Below the pieces are notes generated by a model. That model had not been told where the DNA came from, did no database searches, and saw nothing but the letters and a program-made list of their open reading frames with translations. Made by a program: the position numbers and the translations under genes. Shown one piece after another: positions 1 through 6,678 of a stretch of DNA of 64,000 nt. Each line of letters starts with the position of its first letter. The first letter of the stretch is position 1. The stretch comes from Acidobacteriota bacterium (GTDB taxonomy: Bacteria; Acidobacteriota; Terriglobia; Acidiferrales; UBA7541): positions 1 to 64,000 of the forward strand of contig JABCZG010000008.1 of NCBI GenBank assembly GCA_013289835.1. The letters run 5' to 3'.

Positions 1-35
1 AAGCTCGGGTGGTAATCTACGCCTATAATCATCAT
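1..35 (-). CDS. IS110-family transposase, first codons only (cut by window start)
   Basis: Read from 35 down to 1, the sequence gives MMIIGVDYHPS and then runs off the window. A hydrophobic strand followed by G-[VICT]-D-[FY]-HP-S is the usual start of IS110-family DEDD transposases, where the Asp is the first catalytic acidic residue. The ATG is preceded on the minus strand by AAAGGAG at a normal ribosome-binding distance, inside a long hairpin. IS110 enzymes use a DEDD/RuvC-like domain plus a serine, and are guided by a bridge RNA encoded in the element's non-coding end. Only about 11 codons are visible, so the family call rests on this short motif and on context. Confidence 0.6.
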   Translation of the reverse strand, partial: MMIIGVDYHPS

Positions 36-38
36 GTT

Positions 39-101
39 CGGCTCCTTTCTCCCGAGCCTATGGTCGTCGATAAACCACAGCTTACTCGGGCCAAGGAGCC
101 G
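39..101 (-). promoter_or_regulatory. Long hairpin over the transposase ribosome-binding site (IS end / possible bridge-RNA region)
   Basis: CGGCTCCTT at 39-47 pairs with AAGGAGCCG at 93-101, and CCCGAG at 51-56 pairs with CTCGGG at 85-90. That makes 15 pairs with a small internal loop and a 28-nt apical loop. A second option exists: GCTCGGG at 3-9 can pair with CCCGAGC at 51-57. The hairpin contains the Shine-Dalgarno sequence of the transposase, so it could hide it from ribosomes. It also lies where IS110-group elements encode their bridge RNA, upstream of the gene. Which role applies cannot be decided from this end alone. Nothing else recognisable was seen between 102 and 225. Confidence 0.5.
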
Positions 102-225
102 ACATTGTTATGCAATCAAGTGGAATTGAGGATCGGCACTTGTCCGGTTTTAGGCTGTAGATGAAAAGCCGCGGCTTATACCGTTGGACTTTGAGATCTG
201 CTTCGGAGAACCGGTTGCTCGTTGC

Positions 226-576
226 TCAGGAAGAGCCCTTGCCAACCCCAATCGAGAGCAGCGGCACAGATTGAAGATCGCCTGGAGACGAAGATTCCAA
301 TGCAACAGTATTCGACGGTTGGACTAGGGTGATGCCGCCAATCCATTCCAGCAAAGCCCTCACGTTACGAAACGTCTTCGAGTCGAATTGGCCTTGAACG
401 TCCGTCCAATAAACGGATGCGCTGTTTGTCAGCCTGTCGATGCACATTCGCTGATGTGTCCCTGTAACCGCATCCGCAGCCGCTTTCCTCAACCACATTG
501 TGGTTCCGTCCCCGCATTCATGCAACTCGATAAAGCCGCACTGGCGAGCTGCAAGTTGAAACGCTTGAATTTCCAT
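226..576 (-). CDS. Hypothetical protein, 116 aa
   Basis: No family was recognised. The start is set at the ATG at 576 because GGAGG lies 7 nt upstream; the open frame itself runs further to 618. The protein begins MEIQAFQLAARQCGF and has mixed composition with no signal peptide or membrane segment. It is the last gene of a minus-strand run (PilZ protein, then response regulator with PilZ, then this gene), 44 bp after the response regulator. It is therefore probably co-transcribed, and a link to the same signalling unit is an inference from position only. Confidence 0.5.
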   Translation of the reverse strand: MEIQAFQLAARQCGFIELHECGDGTTMWLRKAAADAVTGTHQRMCIDRLTNSASVYWTDVQGQFDSKTFRNVRALLEWIGGITLVQPSNTVALESSSPGDLQSVPLLSIGVGKGSS

Positions 577-619
577 GATGTCCTCCGGGTGAACTCGCAG
601 CTGCCTGAACGTCCGCACG

Positions 620-1306
620 CTACTCGCTGGGAATCAGGGGCAAGAGAAACTCCTGCAGTTTCTCGCTCTCTGCAATGGCGAGGCGCTGCAGTTGGATCCC
701 CATTTGATTCTCGCCGAAAACGCGCACGACGGACCCCGCGCCGACAACCGGCTTCAATCGCGGGGAGAGGTCCAGGCTGACGTGCACCGGTGAGCCCAGC
801 GGTAGCGTATGGCCCGCTTTAACAAGGATGCCGCTCAGGCTGAGGTCCACAGTTTCGGCTTCCAATACTTCCGCTCCGAACTTGAGTCTCACCTTGGATT
901 GAAGTGCAACACGACGAGTCCGGCGCCTCCCATATTCCATCGCCCCTTGTGTGGCTCGGATAAGCTTCAAAAGACGCTCACTGTCGATTGGTTTGTAAAG
1001 GAAAAAGCTTGCGCCAGCCTCAAATCCTACGGACATTGCGCTTGGACGCTGATCGTCGCTGATCAGGACAATGGGCGTCGTCCGGTTCCATCGAGAATGG
1101 CGCATCTGTCGCGCAAGCTCGATTCCATCAGGAGCGGCCATATGTAAGTCCAAGAAGGCCATCTCGAATTTCCCTTCGTCGAGAAGGCCGGGCGCCTCCG
1201 AGCTTTTTGTCAGTGCCACCGACCCCATGCCAGCGGAAGTCAGAACCTTTTCAACCATTTGGCAAACCGCAGCCTCATCATCCACGATTAAACACCGCTT
1301 TTGCAT
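620..1306 (-). CDS. Response regulator with C-terminal PilZ domain, 228 aa
   Basis: The N-terminal receiver domain (about residues 4-120) has the acidic pair D9-D10, the phospho-acceptor D53 in AFLDLHM and the conserved K105 in LYKPI. A PilZ domain follows from about residue 125, with an arginine-rich RRRTRRVAL entry and the DLSLSGILV strand (D/N-x-S-x-x-G). PilZ domains usually bind cyclic-di-GMP, so the protein probably joins a phosphorylation input to a second-messenger output. There is no DNA-binding domain. GGAGG precedes the ATG. No cognate kinase lies beside it; the nearest kinase (2488-3089) is broken. Confidence 0.85.
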   Translation of the reverse strand: MQKRCLIVDDEAAVCQMVEKVLTSAGMGSVALTKSSEAPGLLDEGKFEMAFLDLHMAAPDGIELARQMRHSRWNRTTPIVLISDDQRPSAMSVGFEAGASFFLYKPIDSERLLKLIRATQGAMEYGRRRTRRVALQSKVRLKFGAEVLEAETVDLSLSGILVKAGHTLPLGSPVHVSLDLSPRLKPVVGAGSVVRVFGENQMGIQLQRLAIAESEKLQEFLLPLIPSE

Positions 1307-1460
1307 GGCGTCCCTCCGATTACATCGTCTACTAGCTGGTGCCGCTCAATAAGCTCCCGGACTATGCAATCGCGCGGTACGCGCTCCAGTTGTCCAGAGG
1401 CCCGGCACATCCGCTATGTGGCCCTCGCCTCCTTTGCCGAGGCGAATAGCTTCAAATCGC

Positions 1461-1799
1461 CTACGCCGGGATTGCACGGGATACCTGGTAGCAGTCGAAC
1501 TGCACGCCTACGCTGAGCTTTCCCTGGGGGGAATCACTTGGAGCGACACGTACGACGTGACCTAAACAGGACCACTCGGTCGTTGGCTCGCCGGTGATCA
1601 TCTCCGGCATTTTCAGAAAGATATCCAATACCGCGCCGACTGCTATCGATGCGTCTGTTGCAAACAGGATCCCTTTCTCGGACAAATTCTCTGATTCGCC
1701 TCGCTCTTCCGAGATCGCGGATTTCCAGAACCGAACGCGAATTGGAATCCTGAAATTGTGGCGGACCGTCAGTCGGCGGTCTGATGCCGCTACTTTCAT
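1461..1799 (-). CDS. PilZ domain protein, 112 aa
   Basis: This is a single PilZ domain. The RHNFRIPIRVRF segment near residue 14 carries the arginines of the c-di-GMP-binding RxxxR motif, and ENLSEKGILF near residue 38 matches the D/N-x-S-x-x-G motif. The rest reads as beta strands ending in GVQFDCYQV. It is cytoplasmic, with no signal or membrane segment. AGGAG lies 7 nt before the ATG. It is the first gene of a minus-strand run with the REC-PilZ regulator 154 bp downstream, so both PilZ proteins could share one promoter in 1800-2060. Confidence 0.8.
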   Translation of the reverse strand: MKVAASDRRLTVRHNFRIPIRVRFWKSAISEERGESENLSEKGILFATDASIAVGAVLDIFLKMPEMITGEPTTEWSCLGHVVRVAPSDSPQGKLSVGVQFDCYQVSRAIPA

Positions 1800-2161
1800 G
1801 TGCTGCTCCTAACTTGAGAGGGGCCCTAAGAAGAAAGAGACGAGGAACGAAGGGGACTTGACTGTGAACCCGCGTTCCGTAAAAAGCAAGGATACTCTGT
1901 TGGATAAAGACACGAATCAGGTATCTATTAGAAAAAACTAATCTGACGCTGTTCGCCTCCATCCCCGTTGCAGCCACTTGCACTCCAGTGCTCGATTGGT
2001 TGGCTACTCGCGAGTAGTCTTGAGATTCAATTTGCGGGCAGTAAGTTGGATAGTGATTGGGAAGTTCGCTTGTCGACAATAAGCGGGATCGATCCGAGGT
2101 GCGTGACTTGGCAGCAAATGAGTTTTGTCGCGCAATAGCATTGGCTCTGAAGATTCTTGGT
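1800..2161. other. Intergenic region, no supported gene
   Basis: No convincing coding sequence was found. It must hold the promoter of the minus-strand PilZ genes, but no strong -35/-10 pair stands out. A small hairpin (ATTAG, six A, CTAAT) lies near 1927. Short open frames on both strands here look like chance. Confidence 0.5.
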
Positions 2162-2275
2162 TTATCCGAACAGCTCAGAGTTCACCAGAGTGCGAATCAA
2201 TGGGCTGATTTGTCCGATGAACTTGTAGAGACGATGCATCGGTGAGGAATCACCGATTAGCCCGCCAAAACCAGT
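2162..2275 (-). pseudogene. Remnant of sigma-54-dependent activator (NtrC-family AAA+ domain)
   Basis: On the minus strand the frame reads TGFGGLIGDSSPMHRLYKFI, then GQISP, and a few codons later SELFG and a stop. The first part is the entry of the sigma-54 interaction domain (consensus GLIGxSPAMRxLYxxI). SELFG normally lies about 60 residues further on, just before HEKGAFTGA. The Walker A region between them is missing, so the fragment has an internal deletion and no function. It contains the palindrome ATCGGTGA/TCACCGAT, most likely by chance. Confidence 0.6.
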
Positions 2276-2487
2276 GTGGCTGGACAACGCCGCGCGCGAG
2301 GGTTCGCGAGGTCTAGCATTTTTTCCCAACTTTCGTTTAGAGCAAGGAAGGCCCAGCCCGATAGTCACCGGGCAAAGATATCGTTTCAATGCCGCAGAAC
2401 GGCCAGTTCGAATCATTAGGAAACCGTTTCGGGACTTGGGTTTTATTAAATGTATAGCTACGTACGTAAATCTGCGTATAATAACGA

Positions 2488-3089
2488 TTGCTGATTTCGG
2501 TTGTTCTGGTGGTTGCTGGAATCGTCTCCATGTCCTCATCGCGGTGTCAGCTCCGGGGTTCAATTCCTTCGGTCGATCGAAAATCAGCTAGGCTTCTTTC
2601 CGAGTGCAAGACGTTGGCGCACAAGTGCATTCGCGATGTCCGCACCCTTTCCTGCGTGTTGCACCCTCCACTGTTGGACGAGGCTGTTGATGCGCTTCGT
2701 GACTATGCGGACGGCTTCACCAAGCGAAGTGGCATCGAGGTGCAGCTAGAGGTGTCGACGCATGTGGCACGGATGGAACGAGACGTCGAGATGGCTTTAT
2801 TCCGGGTGGTACAAGAGAGCCTTACCAATATCCAGCGCCATTCGGGAAGTCAGCTGGCCAACATACGAATTCATAGCAACTCGGACTCGCGCTGGAAATC
2901 AGCGATTTTGGCTTAGGGCTCTCTGCCAGTGCACCGGCAAGGAAAGAGGATCCCCTGTTTGAGGTTGGCGTCGGTATCCCCAGCATGAAGGAGCGAGTGA
3001 AACTGATCGGCGGTCGGCTTGAGATTGATTCGACCAGACATGGCACCACAGTGCGCGTGTCGATGCCTCTCGGAGGAAAACGAACATGA
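2488..3089 (+). pseudogene. Broken NarL-type sensor histidine kinase (truncated and frameshifted)
   Basis: From about 2578 the frame reads KTLAHKCIRDVRTLSCVLHP, then LLDEAV, and later FRVVQESLTNIQRHS. These are the end of a HisKA_3 dimerisation domain and the N box of the ATPase domain. The phospho-acceptor histidine region is absent upstream. The frame stops at 2916, but a second frame entered at about 2880-2892 continues LEISDFGLGL, GIPSMKERVKLIGGRLEIDS and ends at 3089. A net one-base frame change therefore breaks the gene. The true stop overlaps the ATG of the next gene as ATGA, the normal layout of an HK-RR pair. Confidence 0.8.
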
Positions 3090-3775
3090 AACAACTGCGC
3101 ATTCTGATCGCTGACGACCATGGGCTGGTGCGACGCGGCGCTCGGGCTGTCCTCCGCTCCCGGCGCGGCTGGAGAGTCGTCGGCGAGGCAGCGAATGGCC
3201 GCGAGGCGGTACAAAAGGCCAAAGAGCTGAAACCGGATGTGGCCGTTGTTGATATCGGCGTGCCCGAACTGGATGGCGTCGAGGTAACACGCCAAATTCG
3301 AGAGACTGTACCGGACACGAAAGTTCTGGTTCTTACGATGCACGAGTCAGACCAGATGGTGCGCCGCGCCCTGGAAGCGGGGGCTCGCGGGTACCTCTTG
3401 AAATCCGATCTCACGGAGTGCCTTGAGAAAGCCGTGGAAGCTGTTGCAGAGGGCAAGCGTTTCCCAACCCCCAAAGTATCCGAAATCATGCTGGAAGGAC
3501 TTCTCAAGACCAGAAGCGGGCACCAGAAAGAGGGGAGGGCAGTTCCCCGAACAACCCCTCGTGAGCTCGAAATCATCCGCCTTCTTGCCGAGGGTAAGGT
3601 GAACAAGGAAGTAGCTGCGCTACTGGGAATCAGTGTCAGGACAGTGGAGACGCACCGAGCCAAGATCATGCTCAAGCTTGGCCTTCATTCTCTGGCCGAG
3701 CTTATTTTCTACGCTATGCGCCACGGGATCATCTCTGCGCCGAGCGCAGCAGAGTATCTTGCTAAACAGAAGTGA
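3086..3775 (+). CDS. NarL/FixJ-family response regulator, 229 aa
   Basis: The receiver domain (residues 4-120) has D10-D11, the phospho-acceptor D56 in VVDIGVP and the lysine of YLLKSD. A LuxR/GerE helix-turn-helix follows from about residue 155, with TPRELEIIRLLAEGKVNKEV and ISVRTVETHRAKIM. It is a DNA-binding output regulator of a two-component system. GGAGG lies about 10 nt before the ATG. It overlaps the end of the broken kinase by 4 bp, so it has lost its natural partner. It may be orphaned, cross-regulated by another kinase or on the way to decay; the reading frame itself is intact. Confidence 0.9.
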   Translation: MKQLRILIADDHGLVRRGARAVLRSRRGWRVVGEAANGREAVQKAKELKPDVAVVDIGVPELDGVEVTRQIRETVPDTKVLVLTMHESDQMVRRALEAGARGYLLKSDLTECLEKAVEAVAEGKRFPTPKVSEIMLEGLLKTRSGHQKEGRAVPRTTPRELEIIRLLAEGKVNKEVAALLGISVRTVETHRAKIMLKLGLHSLAELIFYAMRHGIISAPSAAEYLAKQK

Positions 3776-4101
3776 ACAAAAGTTTCAGTCATCTACGAAC
3801 TTCCGTCCTATGCTCCGGCTTCGGCCCCCACGGCAGATCGGGCGCATCCTCAGCGCTCGGCGATTCAAGGAACATTTCACGTATTGGTTTACGGGAGGTG
3901 ACGAATTTCCCTGTGCGTCGCAAATAGCTGATTCTATCGGGGTGGATATCATCACCTCCGATTTGTTCGGTGGTCAGATTCTATTGATAGGGCGGCATAC
4001 TGCTCACTTTGCTTTCCCACGAGATTCCGCTTCTCCAGTGACCGCGTTTCTCAGGAGTTGGGCGGGTTGGCATAAAGATCCGTGCGATACTTTCGAGTAG
4101 C
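3776..4101. other. Intergenic region, no supported gene
   Basis: A plus-strand open frame crosses this stretch from inside the response regulator, but it has no start signal of its own and no recognisable motif. No clear terminator hairpin follows the regulator and no RNA gene is visible. Confidence 0.5.
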
Positions 4102-4500
4102 ATGAGCCGTCGGTCGCGGCAGGCAACCGAGGTGATGGCTATGGCTGGCGTGTATGGCGAGATCAACTCCCGGGCGGACTATCATCGAGTCCTGAGCGAA
4201 GCCTTGGACACCACGCAACGCATTCTGGCGAAGCAGCCAAACTACGCGGTTATGCAACGCATCCATACGAAACTGGACGCAATGAAGCGGTGGACCGAGA
4301 ACGGCCGCGAACCAACTAAAAGCGAGCGCAAGAGCGTAGATGTCGGCCTCCTCGCCGCGCGCGAACTCGAAAATGCAAAAGGCGAGTTGGCCGCGCTCGT
4401 TGACAAGCTCTATTGTCTGAACAACTACTTCGAGGCGTGGCCGGCGGACGAAAAGGCTGCGACCGCCACAGACGAAGACTTCTTCGACGATGACGAATAG
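4102..4500 (+). CDS. Hypothetical protein with acidic tail, 132 aa
   Basis: No family was recognised. The protein looks mostly helical (VLSEALDTTQRILAK, LLAARELENAKGELAALVDK) and ends in the very acidic DEDFFDDDE. Start choice is open: the ATG at 4102 has a poor ribosome-binding site, while GAGG at 4129-4132 sits 8 nt before the ATG at 4141, giving 119 residues. It has no signal peptide or membrane segment. It stands alone between the orphan regulator and the convergent toxin gene. Coding is supported by its length and coherent helical pattern only. Confidence 0.5.
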   Translation: MSRRSRQATEVMAMAGVYGEINSRADYHRVLSEALDTTQRILAKQPNYAVMQRIHTKLDAMKRWTENGREPTKSERKSVDVGLLAARELENAKGELAALVDKLYCLNNYFEAWPADEKAATATDEDFFDDDE

Positions 4501-4571
4501 TTGCGAGCAATGAAATCGACCCCAGGCAGGTCTACCAACCTAACCAATCCGAGGATGCTTCGGCGAAAACA

Positions 4572-4991
4572 CTACGGTACTCTCTGCTTGAAGGGATTCA
4601 AGACGGCCACGTCGAAGTGCGCGAAATCACGTTCATTCCGAGTGGCCACGGTGAGGCCATGAACGCGAGCCGTGGCGGCCATCATGGCGTCTTCACCTAG
4701 GGTATCGGAACGGCGATGCATTAGACGGGCATATTCGCGAAAACACGCTGCATCCATGGACAAGACTCGTGAGGCGCGTTCCAGCTGTGCTGCCCAAGCT
4801 TCGATTTCGCTCGCCTTTACTGGATCCTGTCGACGCGTGAGTTCCACACCCTTTTGAATTTCCCCGAACGTTACCGCCGAGAAGAATCCCTGGCTCACTT
4901 GAAGACCCTGCAGCCAAGCGACTGCCGCACCGTGGGGCTTGGGCTTGCGCAATTCGGACACCACATTGGTGTCGATCAGGTAGCGGATCAA
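4572..4991 (-). CDS. vapC: VapC/FitB-like PIN-domain ribonuclease toxin, 139 aa
   Basis: This is a PIN domain with the acidic site spread in the usual way: D7 in YLIDTNVVSEL, E44 in TFGEIQKG, E100-D101 in LGEDAMMAA and D122 in RNERDF. Toxins of this kind cut RNA, often tRNA, with Mg2+ when freed from the antitoxin. The length is typical. Its ATG overlaps the end of the upstream antitoxin gene by 4 bp, the classic translationally coupled type II layout. The FitB branch is favoured by the IDTNVVSELRKP start and GEIQKG motif, but its neighbour is Phd/YefM-like rather than FitA-like. Confidence 0.9.
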   Translation of the reverse strand: MIRYLIDTNVVSELRKPKPHGAAVAWLQGLQVSQGFFSAVTFGEIQKGVELTRRQDPVKASEIEAWAAQLERASRVLSMDAACFREYARLMHRRSDTLGEDAMMAATARVHGLTVATRNERDFAHFDVAVLNPFKQRVP

Positions 4992-5245
4992 TCGAACACC
5001 GTAGGCTTGCGGGATTTGACCGTGCCACGTTTGGGGAGCGGGATTTCGAATCGCGGACCTTCCCCCAAAAGTACATCCTTCCAGGTCAAACGATTTTCGT
5101 CTTTTAACTTATGCCATTCGTCGACGGAAACGACAACCGCGGTATCGATTCCCCGACGGGTCACGACTTGGGGACCTTTCTCGAGCGTGTCATCGATCAG
5201 TTCACTGAAACGCGCCTTCGCTTCCTGGAGTTGCCATTTGGTCAT
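4988..5245 (-). CDS. Phd/YefM-family antitoxin, 85 aa
   Basis: The start MTKWQLQEAKARFSELIDD is the standard Phd/YefM N-terminus, which folds into a dimer that binds the operator. VVTRRGIDTAVVVSVDEW is the second conserved block. The C-terminal tail (from about residue 60, GEGPRFEIPLPKR) should wrap the toxin. AGGAG precedes the ATG at 6-7 nt. It is the first gene of the pair and overlaps the toxin gene by 4 bp. Regulation is probably by binding to the repeated site in the promoter at 5266-5294. Confidence 0.9.
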   Translation of the reverse strand: MTKWQLQEAKARFSELIDDTLEKGPQVVTRRGIDTAVVVSVDEWHKLKDENRLTWKDVLLGEGPRFEIPLPKRGTVKSRKPTVFD

Positions 5246-5265
5246 GAAACACTCCTAAGGGTGCC

Positions 5266-5294
5266 ATCATATGGCTAGTCAGATGTCTAGTCAA
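5266..5294 (-). promoter_or_regulatory. Promoter and likely operator of the toxin-antitoxin pair
   Basis: On the minus strand TTGACT (5294-5289), a 17-bp spacer and TATGAT (5271-5266) form a near-consensus sigma-70 promoter, 20 bp before the antitoxin ATG. The sequence TGACTAG occurs twice, once overlapping the -35 box and once in the spacer. This fits a dimer-binding site for an autoregulating antitoxin. Confidence 0.65.
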
Positions 5295-5450
5295 GTTCGG
5301 AGGGCAGTATCTATTCTGGCCGCGCAATAAGGTCCTGCATTGCGGAGATGCAAAGAACTCATACGAGGACGGCGCTCGGTGCTATAGCATCGCGAACGTA
5401 GGCTTGATAATCCTGCGCAAAATGGATTTCGTTTGGAGAACCATGCAACG

Positions 5451-5482
5451 TATGACAAATCTGTCATAAATGTGCTATGACA
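5451..5482 (+). promoter_or_regulatory. Inverted repeat plus third half-site at the start of the XRE gene
   Basis: TATGACA (5451-5457), 4 nt, TGTCATA (5462-5468) is a perfect inverted repeat. A third TATGACA at 5476-5482 overlaps the ATG at 5477. The spacing suggests the XRE protein represses its own gene by covering the start region. No Shine-Dalgarno sequence is seen before 5477. Confidence 0.6.
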
Positions 5483-6175
5483 CCACATGAATTGAAGGCT
5501 GCTCGTCTGAAGAAGGGATTGGTTCAGGCCCAAGTTGCGGAGTCTTTGGGCGTATCGCAGTCGTACGTCAACTTGCTTGAAAACGGGGAAAGACGACTGG
5601 CTCCCAGGCTCGCCCACAAATTCGTCTCGCTGTACGATCTTTCTCCCGAATCTCTACCCGTCTCAGAAGAATTTGTGCCAGCACACACAAACGACCAGCG
5701 TCTGGCGGAGTCTCTAGCGAAACTCGGGTATCCGGGTTTTGCCTATATGCGATCTCACGTACCGAATAAAAATCCCGACGAGGTTCTTCTGACGGCACTA
5801 GGGCAGGACAGACTAGAAGGGCGAGTAGCAGAAGCTCTCCCGTGGGTCGTGATGCAATACGGCCACGGTAAATCGAATTGGCTGGTCGAGCAGGCGAGGA
5901 AATTCAACCTTCAAAATCGTTTGGGATTCGTCGTTAGTCTTGCACTTCAAGTTGCTGAAAGAGTTTCTGACCACGACAACAACACAAGGGTACAGTCGCT
6001 TCGTGAACTCCGGTCTAAACTCGATGAGAGCCGATTGGTAAAAGAAGACGTTTTTTACCGACCCCCACGGACCGATGGCGAGAGGCAATGGCTTGCCCAA
6101 AATCGATCGGAAGAAGCAGTGCATTGGAATCTGCTGTCAGACTTGCGGTCGGAACATCTCCAATATGCCAACTGA
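5477..6175 (+). CDS. XRE-family helix-turn-helix regulator, 232 aa
   Basis: The N-terminal HTH spans about residues 4-58 (ELKAARLKKGLVQAQVAESL, then VSQSYVNLLENGERR). The remaining 170 residues are not a family recognised here; they may sense a partner or ligand. No membrane segment is seen. The gene starts inside a repeated TATGACA motif, so autoregulation is likely. Its end overlaps the start of a truncated nucleotidyltransferase by 11 bp. The XRE-plus-nucleotidyltransferase arrangement resembles type IV or VII toxin-antitoxin modules, with this protein as the probable repressor/antitoxin. That role is inferred from layout only. Confidence 0.8.
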   Translation: MTPHELKAARLKKGLVQAQVAESLGVSQSYVNLLENGERRLAPRLAHKFVSLYDLSPESLPVSEEFVPAHTNDQRLAESLAKLGYPGFAYMRSHVPNKNPDEVLLTALGQDRLEGRVAEALPWVVMQYGHGKSNWLVEQARKFNLQNRLGFVVSLALQVAERVSDHDNNTRVQSLRELRSKLDESRLVKEDVFYRPPRTDGERQWLAQNRSEEAVHWNLLSDLRSEHLQYAN

Positions 6176-6491
6176 TTCCAAGCCAAAGGCAGATGATTCG
6201 CTCCCGCCACCGTGGAAGGAATTTCTTCTGGAACTCGATTCAATGCTCACCGAGCCGTTGGAGTTGCACTGTATCGGAGGCTTCGTTATTTGTTACTTCT
6301 ACGGTCTTCCTCGTACAACAGGCGACATCGACTACTACACGGCCATACCAGCAAACCTCAATCTGATTGCGTTGGCAGGAGAAGGCTCCCCACATGCCAA
6401 AAAACACAAAGTTTGTCTGCATCATGTCGCTGTTACCAATCTGCTAGAGGATTATGAGACAAGACTGACGGAAATGGTTCCCCCGCCCTAG
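6165..6491 (+). pseudogene. Truncated nucleotidyltransferase (DUF6036/AbiEii-like), 108 aa
   Basis: The start is the ATG at 6165, overlapping the XRE gene by 11 bp. LHCIGGFVICYFYGLPRTTG followed by DIDYY gives the GG...(T/R)xDxD core of polymerase-beta-like nucleotidyltransferases, with the metal-binding D-I-D intact. Family members normally continue for 70-100 residues with a helical C-terminal part (LDPYDLALSKLERN type). Here the frame ends at MVPPP and no continuation is visible in the other frames after 6491. It is probably a truncated gene; a short functional form cannot be excluded. Confidence 0.65.
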
Positions 6492-6678
6492 ATCAAAAAC
6501 CGTCGCACATGGTAGCAATCGGATTGGAAGAAAATCGCCCGTCCTAGGGTTGAGATTCAATACGTAGCAGGTCATCGCACTCGGTGGTAGAGTTGAACGC
6601 CGCAACTGTTAACCGAAGGGTTGCAGCTGCCCCCTGGATCCGATCTGCTACCCCAAGCACGAACGTTGCACCAGCATT

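Noticed and set aside
1534..2079. 181-codon minus-strand frame
   Set aside because: Overlaps the PilZ gene in another phase and has no recognisable domain.
2397..2425. AGTTCGAATC resembling a tRNA T arm
   Set aside because: No acceptor stem, D arm or anticodon arm can be built around it.
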